From the NCBI RefSeq assembly GCF_000226955.1, contig NZ_AGFU01000034.1, forward strand, positions 93,771-157,770: a stretch of 64,000 bases of DNA, read 5' to 3'. This DNA is from Sphingomonas elodea ATCC 31461 (GTDB lineage Bacteria; Pseudomonadota; Alphaproteobacteria; Sphingomonadales; Sphingomonadaceae). Each line of letters starts with the position of its first letter. The first letter of the stretch is position 1. Below the pieces are notes generated by a model that was not told the DNA's origin, did no database searches, and was given only the letters and a program-made list of their open reading frames with translations. Shown here piece after piece: positions 42,443 through 51,198 of this stretch. Both the position numbers and the translations under genes were made by a program.

Positions 42443-42955
42443 TCAATGATAGGATGCCGCCTCGATCGGCGTGCACAGGAGCGCGCAAGGGCCTTCGCCG
42501 TCCAGTGGCAGGATGGTGGTGAGCGTCGCGAGGCCGCCGGCATGGTCGAGCAGCCAGCCCGGCTCGGCGACGGCGGGACGGTTGGGGGAAAAGGCGACGC
42601 CGGTGCCGTCGGTGATCACGCCCAGGCGGCGCGGCGGGCTGGGCCAGCGACCGGCGAGATAGGTGAGACAGGCGCTGGCCGCATCCTGCAGCGCGCCTTC
42701 ATCGGTATCCTCGTCGCAAAAGCCTTCGGGGGATGCGTCGATCTCGGCGATCAGGCGGAAATCGTCGCCGCGCCACCAGATCATCCGCAGCGACCCGTCG
42801 CTCTCCTGCTGCAGACCCAGAAAAAGCCGACCGCCGGCCGGGAGCAGCGGCTGCGCACAGCGCACCATTTCCTCGGCCAGTTCGGTCAGCTTGTAATTGG
42901 GCCGCGGCATCATCTGGGGTGCGCCTCGGCCGTTGGTCTGGGAATCTCGGGGCAT
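42443..42955 (-). CDS. Hypothetical protein
   Basis: 170 residues; GGAA six bases before the ATG at 42955 supports that start, though MM at 42913 is possible. It looks cytoplasmic and globular, with strand-rich middle (GRLFLGLQQESDGSLRMIWWRGDDFRLIAEID) and an acidic centre. No catalytic motif or membrane segment is seen and I do not recognise the family. It follows the sigma factor gene on the same strand by 59 bases, so it may be co-transcribed; a role with that sigma factor is only a guess. Confidence 0.6.
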   Translation of the reverse strand: MPRDSQTNGRGAPQMMPRPNYKLTELAEEMVRCAQPLLPAGGRLFLGLQQESDGSLRMIWWRGDDFRLIAEIDASPEGFCDEDTDEGALQDAASACLTYLAGRWPSPPRRLGVITDGTGVAFSPNRPAVAEPGWLLDHAGGLATLTTILPLDGEGPCALLCTPIEAASYH

Positions 42956-43014
42956 CGATCGTTCCGCGAAAGGGTTATCCCCCCATTATAGAACGGTTGT
43001 GCCCCGAGCGGGCA

Positions 43015-44070
43015 TCAGTGCAGTGCGGCGCTGCTCGGAACTTGCGCGGCGGCGATCGCCACGGTCTCGATGGTCTCGCGGTTCGCGTCGGCGGCGACGA
43101 CGGCCTCGATGCTCGCCGGCTCGATCGCGACGACGCTGGAGAGCAGGTTGTGCGGCTGGCTGGCGTCCGGCAGGATCGGCGTGACGCTGCGCGCCGGGGC
43201 CGGCTGGCGGCGCTTGGTCGGGGCCGGCGCGCCATATTCGGCCATCACCGAGAAGCGCGGATCGGCGGCGGCGATCTCGGCGATCACCTTGGCGGCGCGC
43301 TTGGTGATCTGGCGGACGCGCTCCTTGGTCACGCCGGTCTCGAGCGAAAGGTCGTCGAGCGTGGCGGTCTGGAACACGCGGCGGGCAACGATCTCGCGGT
43401 CCCGCTCCAGCTTGGCTTCCAGCTTCTCCAGCTCGGCCGGATCGATGCCGTGGGTGGCGGTGCGCAGACGCGGGCCTTCGCGGCGCAGCGCTGCCTCCTC
43501 CCGCTTCGGGCGCGGGCGGCGGCGGAGCTGCTCGATGCCCACCTTGCGGAGATGGTCGACATAGGCCTCGATCAGCGAGGAGATCGCGCCATCGGCGAGA
43601 TACTCCGATGCGGCGCTCTCGGTGCGCTCCAGCGCATCCTCGTCCTCGATCATCGCCTCGGGCGACATCTCGTCGCCATCGGCCGAGCTGACCATCGCGC
43701 TGAGCGAAACGGTGGTGGCCTCGACCTTCTTGGCCGACGGGCGCTGGTCGGTCATCAGGCGGAAGCGCAGGCTCTGCAGCTCGCCGCGGATCTGCCAGTT
43801 CACGAAGGTGGTGAACTGCGCCTTTTCCGGCTCATAGGCCTGGATGGCGCGGTGCACGGCGATCGCGCAGCACTGCTCGGCATCGTCCCAATGGGCGGTC
43901 AGGCCGTACTGGCGGATGAAGTGGCGGATGCGGGGAGCGATGAGCTTCAGAATGCGGGCGAAGGCCCGATCGACTTCGGCGCGCTGGCGGGCAGTCTGCT
44001 TGCTGTCCTTGGGCGAATTCTCGATGACGGTTTGGACGGCGGCCTCGAGAGCGATCGTGATCTTCGACAT
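43015..44070 (-). CDS. Sigma-70-type RNA polymerase sigma factor with C-terminal extension
   Basis: 351 residues. Region 2 is visible at about 35-110 (ARILKLIAPRIRHFIRQYGL, then AYEPEKAQFTTFVNWQIRGELQSLRFRL), and region 4 at about 225-270 with the helix-turn-helix TLDDLSLETGVTKERVRQITKRAAKVI. A charged linker lies between, and about 75 residues of Ala/Pro-rich sequence follow region 4. The pattern is nearer to RpoH-like factors than to FliA, whose RIRGA-type motif is missing. It is next to the flagellar operon and could govern flagellar or stress genes; the assignment is inference. AGGGG seven bases before the ATG supports the start. Confidence 0.82.
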   Translation of the reverse strand: MSKITIALEAAVQTVIENSPKDSKQTARQRAEVDRAFARILKLIAPRIRHFIRQYGLTAHWDDAEQCCAIAVHRAIQAYEPEKAQFTTFVNWQIRGELQSLRFRLMTDQRPSAKKVEATTVSLSAMVSSADGDEMSPEAMIEDEDALERTESAASEYLADGAISSLIEAYVDHLRKVGIEQLRRRPRPKREEAALRREGPRLRTATHGIDPAELEKLEAKLERDREIVARRVFQTATLDDLSLETGVTKERVRQITKRAAKVIAEIAAADPRFSVMAEYGAPAPTKRRQPAPARSVTPILPDASQPHNLLSSVVAIEPASIEAVVAADANRETIETVAIAAAQVPSSAALH

Positions 44071-44219
44071 TCCTATTCCCCTGGTTCAGCGCCGGTCCGA
44101 TCGTTCCGGCGCCGTCGACAGGGGCAGATTTCGCCTGAAACCTTTAAAGGAGTGCTAATCGGGCCCTTAGGTAGTTTTCCGCAAAAGGGCCCCCGGTCTT
44201 TATAGCAGGAGCGATTCGC

Positions 44220-44357
44220 ATGGCGAGCCAAGTGCCTGAAAAAATGATGGTTAATCGCCGTTCAACATCGCTGCTAACGGTCGCCGAAATGCCGGAAATG
44301 ACGGATTTACGAGGAAAATTTTTCCGGCTGGATGTGTCGGTCGATATATTCCAGTAA
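44220..44357 (+). CDS. Possible 45-residue small ORF
   Basis: ATG at 44220 is preceded by AGGAG at a near-ideal distance. The product (MASQVPEKMMVNRRSTSLLT...) has no recognisable domain. Its last part overlaps the end of the transglycosylase gene in antisense. The DNA here is less GC-rich than the surroundings and belongs to a promoter region, so it may be chance. Confidence 0.25.
   Translation: MASQVPEKMMVNRRSTSLLTVAEMPEMTDLRGKFFRLDVSVDIFQ
44251..44266. promoter_or_regulatory. CtrA-like box upstream of the sigma factor gene
   Basis: TTAA-TCGCCGT-TCAAC matches the alphaproteobacterial CtrA consensus TTAA-N7-TTAAC at 8 of 9 fixed positions. It lies 180 bases before the sigma factor start. 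A chance match is possible. Confidence 0.35.
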
Positions 44358-45344
44358 CCATTGCCGGTGCGCGCGGGTGGCATCGCCGGCGCTGGCGATG
44401 CGCTGTTCCGCCGCCGATCCGCCGACCTGGGCGGCCAGCAGATGCCGGGCCCGCCCGGCTTCGATCCCGCCGGCGAGAAATTTTCTCGCATCGCCCAGGC
44501 CCAGATGGTGGCCGAGATAGGCCGCCTTGGCCAAAGTCTCCGAATCGGCCCGCACATTCAGGCCAGACGATTCGAGTTTTTGCAGATTGTTGCGGGCCAT
44601 ATCTGCCACGGTGAGAATCGATGCCTGCGGATCGTAGCGCAGCGCCAGCAGTTCGCTGCGGCGGCTGGGGTCGATCTTGCCGTTTTCCTTCAGCCAGCCG
44701 CGCGCCTTGGCGACTTCGTTGAGCCAGGTGCCGCCCTGTTCGGCAAGCGTCTGCCAGGTGCCGCTGAGGAACTGCCCGAGCCCCGCGGCACTCGATCGCG
44801 GATTGCGCGACAGGGGGTTCCAGCTGCCGTCCTGCCCCTTGCCCGCTTCGGCGTTGACGATCGCGGCGAGCGCGGAGGCCGGCACGCCGCTGCGCGCCTC
44901 CGCGGCGGCGAGGGCGTCGGCGTAGCGGCTGTTGGCGCCCAGCGCGAGCCCGGCGGAGGCGGCGGCGCCGGTCGCGCCCGTCGCGGGGGCGGAGGCCATG
45001 GCGGCGGGGCGTTCGGCGATGGTGCGGGCGCGCTCCGGCGTCATCGGCCCCGTGGGGGCCGCGGCGATATCGTCGGGATCGTCATGGCAGGAACAGCTGC
45101 ACTGGCAGGCGCAGCGCCCCTTGGTTGAGCGCGGTGCCTTGGTGCCGAGCAGTTCGAGCAGCGAATCCATCTGCATGTCCGAACCCGGCCCCAGCGGCGA
45201 GCGGCTCTTGTTCGCGCCGTCCCGGTCGCTGTCACCGATCGCGGCGCGCCACAGCCGGTTGGAAAGCTCGGACTGCGCCTGCGCGTAGATCACATTGGCG
45301 CGCTGGGCCGGCGTCAGCGCGGCGAGGTCGGTACGGTGGATCAT
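44307..45344 (-). CDS. Transglycosylase-like protein with Cys-rich linker in the flagellar operon
   Basis: 345 residues. The C-terminal half resembles a lytic transglycosylase domain: GVPASALAAIVNAEAGKG, with E166 as the likely catalytic acid, then RSSAAGLGQFLSGTWQ, the usual GLxQF-type motif. The N-terminus has no signal peptide, and a cluster CACQCSCSCHDD (cysteines 78, 80, 82, 84, 86) lies in a linker, possibly binding metal or forming disulfides. The start overlaps the fliJ stop by four bases, so it is co-translated with fliI and fliJ. It may open peptidoglycan for rod assembly, taking the part of the FlgJ muramidase or SltF. The export route is unknown. Confidence 0.78.
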   Translation of the reverse strand: MIHRTDLAALTPAQRANVIYAQAQSELSNRLWRAAIGDSDRDGANKSRSPLGPGSDMQMDSLLELLGTKAPRSTKGRCACQCSCSCHDDPDDIAAAPTGPMTPERARTIAERPAAMASAPATGATGAAASAGLALGANSRYADALAAAEARSGVPASALAAIVNAEAGKGQDGSWNPLSRNPRSSAAGLGQFLSGTWQTLAEQGGTWLNEVAKARGWLKENGKIDPSRRSELLALRYDPQASILTVADMARNNLQKLESSGLNVRADSETLAKAAYLGHHLGLGDARKFLAGGIEAGRARHLLAAQVGGSAAEQRIASAGDATRAHRQWLLEYIDRHIQPEKFSS

Positions 45345-45772
45345 GCTGCCTTCACCGGCATCCGCTTGCGTTCCCGCAGGAACCGCGCCGCGGCAATGTC
45401 ATCAATCGCCGCCTGCTCGGCGGCCTCGGCTTCGCGCTCGGCCTCGGTGCGGAATCGCTCGGCGGCGCTTTCGATCGCGCGAAACGTCCCATAGGCTTCG
45501 CGCGCTTGCTCCCGCAGCGCCACCAGCCGGGCGCGTTCCGCCTCGGTTTCGGCGCCGAGCCGCGTCTGGGCGTGCTTGGCGGTGGCCAGCCACGCGTCGG
45601 AGGCGAAGGGCAGGGCGTGGGCGAGCATCCGCTCCTCGCGCATCCGATCGGTCAGCTCGCGCGCCTGCTGCTCCAGCGCGGCGATGCGTTCGATCGAGGC
45701 GCCGATCGCGACCTTCAGGTCGTCGACGGTACGCTGCTGCATGCGCAGGGCGGTATCGAACGGCGTCCTCAC
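45341..45772 (-). CDS. fliJ: Flagellar export protein FliJ
   Basis: 143 residues, almost wholly alpha-helical and rich in Ala, Glu, Arg and Gln, as expected of the two-helix coiled coil of FliJ, which activates the FliI ATPase and recycles export chaperones. Primary sequence is poorly conserved in this family, so the call rests on length, composition and position: the ATG overlaps the fliI stop by four bases (45769-45772). It has no membrane segment. The final residues ([14 protein letters not shown]) are basic. Confidence 0.85.
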   Translation of the reverse strand: MRTPFDTALRMQQRTVDDLKVAIGASIERIAALEQQARELTDRMREERMLAHALPFASDAWLATAKHAQTRLGAETEAERARLVALREQAREAYGTFRAIESAAERFRTEAEREAEAAEQAAIDDIAAARFLRERKRMPVKAA

Positions 45773-47130
45773 GCGGCGAGACCCACGTCATGGCCGGGAT
45801 CGCCGGTGGCCGCGCCGGAAAGGATCGCCGCCAGTTCGGCGAACGCCGCCTCGGCATGGCCCTGGTCGTTCTTGCCCTGGTTGAGCAGCGCCTCGATGCG
45901 CGGCGCCAGTGCCACGGCGCGATCGACCTCGGGCGAGGAACCCGCCTTGTATGCGCCCAGCCGCACCATCTCTTCCATGTCGGCATAGGTGGACAGCAGC
46001 TTGCGCGCGGCGAGGCGGACGTCGTTCTGCTCGGCTTCCAGGCAATGGGGCAGGGTCCGCGAGACCGATTTGAGCACGTCGATCGCCGGATAGCGGCCGC
46101 GCTCGGCGATCGCGCGGCGCATCACCACATGGCCGTCTAGGATGCCGCGCACCGCGTCCGCCACCGGCTCGTTATGGTCGTCGCCGTCGACGAGCACGGT
46201 GAACAGGCCGGTGATCATGCCCTGGCCGGGGGCGCCCGGGCCGGCGCGCTCCAGCAAACGCGGCAGCTCGGCGAACACGGTGGGGGTATAGCCCTTGGTC
46301 GCCGGCGGCTCGCCCGAGGCGAGGCCGATCTCGCGCTGCGCCATCGCGAAGCGGGTGACCGAGTCCATCAGGCACAGCACGTTCAGCCCCTGGTCGCGGA
46401 AATGTTCGGCAACGGCGAGGGTGGTCCAGGCGGCCTGCCGGCGCATCAGCGCCGGCTCGTCCGAGGTGGCGACGACGACGACCGATCGGGCCATGCCTTC
46501 GGGCCCCAGATCGTCCTCGATGAATTCCTGCACTTCGCGGCCGCGTTCGCCGATCAGGCCGATCACCGCGACGTCGCACTGCGTCCAGCGCGCGAGCATC
46601 GAGAGGAGGACCGACTTGCCGACGCCCGATCCGGCGAACAGGCCGAGCCGCTGGCCGCGGCACAAGGGCACGAAGGTATCGAGGCAGCGTACCCCGGTCT
46701 CGATCCGCTCGGCCACGCGCGAGCGGCCGGCGGCGGCGGGGGGCGAGGCCTTGATCGGTTGCGGATCGGCGCCGTTGACCAGCGGGCCGAGGCCGTCGAC
46801 CGGGCGCCCCAGGCCGTTGATCATGCGGCCAAGCCACGCCTTGGAGGGGCGGACGGTGAACTGGCCGGCGCCCAGCTCGGCGATCGCGCCCAGGCCCACG
46901 CCTTGGGGATCGACGAAGGGCAGGCACAAGGCGACGCCGCGGTCGAGCGCGGTGACTTCGGCTTCCACCTTGCCGCCGGGGGACTGGATCTCGACGCGGC
47001 TGCCGATCTGGGCGACGCCGGCCAGGCCCTCCACTTCGATGAGCGCGCCGCGCACCGCCACCACGCGACCGAAGCGACGGTCGGGGACCATCTCTCGGAT
47101 CGCACGGGCGGCACTGGCGAGCGTCTGCAT
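45769..47130 (-). CDS. fliI: Flagellar type III export ATPase FliI
   Basis: 453 residues from [15 protein letters not shown] lies about ten bases upstream. It is an F1-beta-like ATPase at the base of the flagellar export apparatus. Walker A is AGSGVGKS at 166-173; [10 protein letters not shown] and the Walker B-containing [21 protein letters not shown] are present, as is the [20 protein letters not shown] segment. Length is normal (about 440-460). Frames reaching further upstream enter flbT and are not credible. It is followed by coupled fliJ; fliH is not in the window. Confidence 0.95.
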   Translation of the reverse strand: MQTLASAARAIREMVPDRRFGRVVAVRGALIEVEGLAGVAQIGSRVEIQSPGGKVEAEVTALDRGVALCLPFVDPQGVGLGAIAELGAGQFTVRPSKAWLGRMINGLGRPVDGLGPLVNGADPQPIKASPPAAAGRSRVAERIETGVRCLDTFVPLCRGQRLGLFAGSGVGKSVLLSMLARWTQCDVAVIGLIGERGREVQEFIEDDLGPEGMARSVVVVATSDEPALMRRQAAWTTLAVAEHFRDQGLNVLCLMDSVTRFAMAQREIGLASGEPPATKGYTPTVFAELPRLLERAGPGAPGQGMITGLFTVLVDGDDHNEPVADAVRGILDGHVVMRRAIAERGRYPAIDVLKSVSRTLPHCLEAEQNDVRLAARKLLSTYADMEEMVRLGAYKAGSSPEVDRAVALAPRIEALLNQGKNDQGHAEAAFAELAAILSGAATGDPGHDVGLAA

Positions 47131-47144
47131 CGCGGCGGCGTCCT

Positions 47145-47549
47145 TCAGGCGGCCTGGGTGGCGCTCTGGTCGGCGGCTGCGGCGTCTTCCAGTGCGATCA
47201 CGTCGCGGGCGACGGCGAGCGCCTTGTAGTACTCGCCCTGCGCCAGATCGTTGGCGAAGCGGATGCACAGCTCGCTTGCCTGCGGCGTGCCGAGGCTGGT
47301 GATCAGCAGGCTGATTAGCTGGACCACGGCATCGTGGTGCGCGTCGCGGCCGGCCGGATCGATATAGGCGAGCATGGTCGCGAAATAGAGCTGGCGGGCA
47401 GGGCTGGTCGCCTCCTCGGGCCGCATCACTTCGCGGCCGCGCAGGATCGATACCTTATTCTCGACGGCTATCTGCGTGCGACCGACCGCGCGCAGCACCG
47501 CGCCGTTGACGATCGCCTTTTCACCGTCGCGGAGCGTGATGCGAAGCAT
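47145..47549 (-). CDS. flbT: Flagellar biosynthesis repressor FlbT
   Basis: 134 residues from [12 protein letters not shown], with AAAGG upstream. FlbT is an alphaproteobacterial post-transcriptional regulator that binds flagellin mRNA and links flagellin output to hook assembly. The pattern [32 protein letters not shown] followed by [15 protein letters not shown] matches the family. Unusually it is not next to flaF or flagellin; it heads the fliI-fliJ operon and is divergent from flgE, with the shared flagellar motif at 47612 between them. Confidence 0.92.
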   Translation of the reverse strand: MLRITLRDGEKAIVNGAVLRAVGRTQIAVENKVSILRGREVMRPEEATSPARQLYFATMLAYIDPAGRDAHHDAVVQLISLLITSLGTPQASELCIRFANDLAQGEYYKALAVARDVIALEDAAAADQSATQAA

Positions 47550-47611
47550 GGAACTGGCCTTTCGATAAGCGTTCCTAAACTTATAGTCGCGTTTGCGGCC
47601 GGCGACGCGAA

Positions 47612-47629
47612 CACCCGGCAAAATTTGCC
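47612..47629. promoter_or_regulatory. Shared flagellar promoter motif, copy 1
   Basis: CACCCGGCAAAATTTGCC; its core GGCAAAATTTGCC is a palindrome with one central base. It lies between divergent flbT (62 bases away) and flgE (117 bases). 15 of 18 bases match the copy at 60937. It may be an activator site of FlbD type. Confidence 0.6.
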
Positions 47630-47746
47630 GCCTCCCGCGTCGCAACAGGCAAATTCGCCCTATCGATTTGGGTGCCGCGTTTCCCCCTCTACAATGAAGA
47701 CGTCGCCGGCGTGGGGATCGCGCGGGCATCTCGAGGAGTTTTGAAC

Positions 47747-49048
47747 TTGAGCCTCTATTCCGCTCTTTACGCTGGCGTTTCCGGGCTGAGCGCGCAGTCG
47801 AGTGCCATGGCCACGGTTGCCGACAACATCACGAACATCAACACCGTCGCCTATAAGGGCGTCGAGGCCCAGTTCCGCACGCTCGTGACCGATGGGCGCA
47901 CGGCGTCGAGCTATTCGGCTGGTGGTGTCGCGGCGACCCCCATCACGCAGGTCACCAAGCAGGGCCTGCCCCAGGCAACCGGCAGCAGCACCGACCTCGC
48001 GATCAACGGCGACGGCTTCTTCATCACACGCACCGGGACCTCGGGCAACGACCCCGTCGCCTATACCCGCGCGGGCTCGTTCAAGCCGGACGAGCAGGGC
48101 TTCATGCGCAACTCGTCGGGCATGTACCTCTATGGCTGGCGCCTCGACGCGACCGGCAGCTATACCAACACGGGCAGCCTGGACACGCTGTCGCCGGTGC
48201 GGCTGAGCGATCTCGTCGGCACCGCCGCGCCCAGCACCAAGCTGGAGGCGCGCATCAACCTGCAGTCCGATGCGACCACCTATGCGGGCGCCTACACCGC
48301 CGGGGACATGGCCTCCGGCACGGTGACGCCGACCTTCACGCGCCCCTTCACGGTGTATGACTCGCAGGGCGGCAGCCATCAGCTCAACATGTCGTTCCTG
48401 AAGACCGGCGCGAACAGCTGGAAGATGGAAACCTATATGGTGCCGGCAAGCGACACCACCGCACCCGGCGGCCTGCTGACCAGCGGCACGGTGGCGTTCA
48501 ACGGCGACGGCAGCCTGAACCGGACCGGCTCGACCGCCGCGCTCTTCAACCCGCTCAACATCACCTACACCAACGGTGCGACCTCGGTGCCGATCAACCT
48601 GCAATTGGGTGACAATGGCGGTATCAATGGTCTCACCTCCTTCGGCCAGCCCTCCTCGATGATCCGCGGCGGTGCCGATGGCGGCATCCTCGGCAACATC
48701 GCGGCGACGGACATCTCGCCGGACGGCGTGGTGAGCGCGATCTTCGACGACGGCTCGACCCGCAAGGTCTTCCAGCTGCCCGTCGCCACCTTCCCGAACC
48801 CGAACGGCCTGACCCGCATCTCCGGCAACGCCTATACCGGCAACCGCTCGTCGGGCACGATGACGATGAACGCGCCGGGCCAGCTGGGTGCGGGCAAGCT
48901 CCTGTCGAACACGCTGGAGGCATCGACCGTCGACCTGGCGGGCGAGTTCACCAACATGATCCGTTTCCAGCGCGCCTACAGCGCCTCGTCGAAGATCATC
49001 ACGACCGTCGACGACATGCTGCGCGAAGTCAGCGATCTGAAGCGCTGA
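47747..49048 (+). CDS. flgE: Flagellar hook protein FlgE
   Basis: 433 residues from a TTG at 47747, set by AGGAG eight bases upstream; it gives the standard beginning MSLYSALYAGVSGLSAQSSAMATVADNITNINTVAYKG. That N-terminal rod motif and the C-terminal GEFTNMIRFQRAYSASSKIITTVDDML are the D0 coiled-coil parts shared by axial proteins; the middle domain (SFLKTGANSWKMETYM, LPVATFPNPNGLTRISGN) is of hook type. FlgE polymerises outside the cell as the universal joint. flgK follows 31 bases later. Confidence 0.93.
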   Translation: MSLYSALYAGVSGLSAQSSAMATVADNITNINTVAYKGVEAQFRTLVTDGRTASSYSAGGVAATPITQVTKQGLPQATGSSTDLAINGDGFFITRTGTSGNDPVAYTRAGSFKPDEQGFMRNSSGMYLYGWRLDATGSYTNTGSLDTLSPVRLSDLVGTAAPSTKLEARINLQSDATTYAGAYTAGDMASGTVTPTFTRPFTVYDSQGGSHQLNMSFLKTGANSWKMETYMVPASDTTAPGGLLTSGTVAFNGDGSLNRTGSTAALFNPLNITYTNGATSVPINLQLGDNGGINGLTSFGQPSSMIRGGADGGILGNIAATDISPDGVVSAIFDDGSTRKVFQLPVATFPNPNGLTRISGNAYTGNRSSGTMTMNAPGQLGAGKLLSNTLEASTVDLAGEFTNMIRFQRAYSASSKIITTVDDMLREVSDLKR

Positions 49049-49079
49049 AGACGAAGACGGAGGCCGGGGGACGCTGGAC

Positions 49080-51185
49080 ATGGCACTGAACGATATCCTT
49101 GGAACCGCAGTTTCGGGCCTGGCGGCAGCCCAGGCCGGCTTGCGCGCGGTATCGAACAACATCGCCAATGTCGGCGTCACCGGCTATGCCCGCGAACGGG
49201 TCGCGCTTTCGACCTCGGTCATCAACGGTCAGGTGAGCGGCGTGAACGTGGGCGAGCCCGAGCGCATCGCCGATCGCTTCCTGGAGGCGACCGTCTATCG
49301 GCGCGCGGGCGACTATGGCCGGGCCGACGTGACGTCGAGCTATCTCGGCCGGTTGCAGTCGCTGCTCGGCGAGCCCGGGGCCTCTTCCGGCCTGCCGGCG
49401 CGGCTGAACGCGATCACCGCATCGGCCACGGCGATGACGGGATCGCAATCCTCGGCGCAGACCAAGGCGGTGTTCACCGGCAATGTCGCCGATGCGCTCG
49501 CCTCGATGCAGCAGACCACCCGCGACGTGGACGGCCTGCGCGCCGACGTGGAATCCGAAGTCGGCTATTCGATCGACAAGATCAACACGTTGCTCCAGCG
49601 CATCAACGACCTCAACGGCACGGTTGCGCAGGCGACCGGGCAGGGCCGAAGCTCCAGCGGTGCCGCCGATCAGCGCATGAACGCGATCGAGGAACTGAGC
49701 GGCCTGCTCTCCGTCAACGTCCGCGACCAGCCCGACGGGCGCGTGTTCATCGAGACGACCTCCGGCCAGATGCTGCTCGACACGCGCCTGCGCCAGGTCG
49801 ACTACCCGAACAAGGGCAACGGCACCGGCAGCTCGCAGACCACCTATCCCGACATCAGCATCCGCTTCGCCAGCAAGGACGGCGCGATGGGCGCGCTGAC
49901 CGGCGAGAAGCTGGACTCGGCCGCGATCGGCGGCAAGCTGGGCGGCCTGCTGGACCTGCGCGACCGTGCGCTGCCCGCCTTTTCCGAACAGCTCGGCACC
50001 GTGTTCAGCGGTCTTGCCGAGGCGTTGAACGCGGTCTCCAACGAAGGGACCTCGGTCCCGCCGCCCGCCAGCCTCACCGGCCGCCAGACCGGGCTGACCG
50101 CGACCGATCGGCTGGGGTTCACCGGCAAGGCCACCTTCGCGGTCACCCAGGCGGACGGCACGCTGGTCGCCAAGACCGAAGTGGATTTCGATGCACTCGG
50201 CCCGGCGGCTACCGTCGCCGACCTGGTGAGCGCCATCAACACCGGGCTGGGCAGCGCCGCGACCGCCAGCTTCACCAACGGCGTGCTGCGCTTCGCCGCG
50301 GCCGCCGGCGGGAACGGCGTGGCGATCGCGCAGTCGACCAGCACCCCAAGCCAGCGGGCCGGGGTGGGCGTGTCCCAATATTTCGGCATGAACGACGTGA
50401 TCCGGAGCGACAGCAGCAGCCTGGTGCCGACCGGCTTCAACGCCGCCGATCCGCACGGTTTCACCACCGGCCAGAGCGCGCAGATCGTGCTGCGCGACGC
50501 ATCGGGCCTGGCGCTCACCAGCTACACGCTGCAGCCGACGACCGGCGGCACGATGGGCGATCTCGTCACCACGCTGAACAGCAGCCCGCTGGGCCATTTC
50601 GGCAGCTTCTCGCTGGATTCGCGCGGACGGATGCGCTTCGAGCCGGTGAGCGGGATGTCCGGCGCGGTGCTCTCCGTCGCCGCCGATTCCACCGATCGCG
50701 CCGGCAGCGGCCGGACCTTTTCGTCGCTTTCCGGCCTGAGCGGCCTCAACAGCGGCCTGGATGTCGCCGAGGTCCGCAACGACATCGCCGCCAATCCCTC
50801 GCAGCTGCCGCTGGCCCGGCTGGACACCACCGCCGCCGTCGGCACCAAGGCACTGGGCTCCGGGGACACCCGCGGTGCGACGGCGTTCGTGAACAAGCTG
50901 GCCGGCACGCTGGATCTCGGCAAGGACGGCGTGACGACCGTGGGGCGCTTCTCGACGCAGCTGCTCGGCCGCGCGGGACTGGAGGCGAGCCAGGCGCAGA
51001 GCCGGCTCGAGGATGCCGACGCCCGCAAATCCGATGCGGTCAACCGCCGCGACAGCTATTCGGGCGTCAACATCGACGAGGAACTCTCGCAGATGGTCGT
51101 CCTCCAGAACAGCTATTCGGCCGCTGCGCGCGTGATGACCACCGCGTCGCAGATGTACGATACCCTTCTCCAGATGGTCCGTTAA
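49080..51185 (+). CDS. flgK: Flagellar hook-associated protein 1 FlgK
   Basis: 701 residues. The N-terminal MALNDILGTAVSGLAAAQAGLRAVSNNIANVGVTGYARERV and the C-terminal GVNIDEELSQMVVLQNSYSAAARVMTTASQMYDTLLQMVR are the D0 motifs of FlgK, the protein joining hook and filament. The large centre has hook-associated-type repeats and a flexible surface domain. It is longer than the 547 residues of Salmonella, owing to central insertions. It lies between flgE and flgL, the usual alphaproteobacterial order. Confidence 0.94.
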   Translation: MALNDILGTAVSGLAAAQAGLRAVSNNIANVGVTGYARERVALSTSVINGQVSGVNVGEPERIADRFLEATVYRRAGDYGRADVTSSYLGRLQSLLGEPGASSGLPARLNAITASATAMTGSQSSAQTKAVFTGNVADALASMQQTTRDVDGLRADVESEVGYSIDKINTLLQRINDLNGTVAQATGQGRSSSGAADQRMNAIEELSGLLSVNVRDQPDGRVFIETTSGQMLLDTRLRQVDYPNKGNGTGSSQTTYPDISIRFASKDGAMGALTGEKLDSAAIGGKLGGLLDLRDRALPAFSEQLGTVFSGLAEALNAVSNEGTSVPPPASLTGRQTGLTATDRLGFTGKATFAVTQADGTLVAKTEVDFDALGPAATVADLVSAINTGLGSAATASFTNGVLRFAAAAGGNGVAIAQSTSTPSQRAGVGVSQYFGMNDVIRSDSSSLVPTGFNAADPHGFTTGQSAQIVLRDASGLALTSYTLQPTTGGTMGDLVTTLNSSPLGHFGSFSLDSRGRMRFEPVSGMSGAVLSVAADSTDRAGSGRTFSSLSGLSGLNSGLDVAEVRNDIAANPSQLPLARLDTTAAVGTKALGSGDTRGATAFVNKLAGTLDLGKDGVTTVGRFSTQLLGRAGLEASQAQSRLEDADARKSDAVNRRDSYSGVNIDEELSQMVVLQNSYSAAARVMTTASQMYDTLLQMVR

Positions 51186-51198
51186 GGGAGCCGACCTG

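Noticed and set aside
44161-44192. GGGCCCTT...AAGGGCCC stem as a terminator
   Set aside because: The loop is long (about 16 bases) and there is no T-run on either strand, so it is not convincing.
47708-47721. GG-N10-GC match to a sigma-54 promoter before flgE
   Set aside because: Transcription would begin at the ribosome binding site itself (about 47733), and only the most basic bases fit in very GC-rich DNA.
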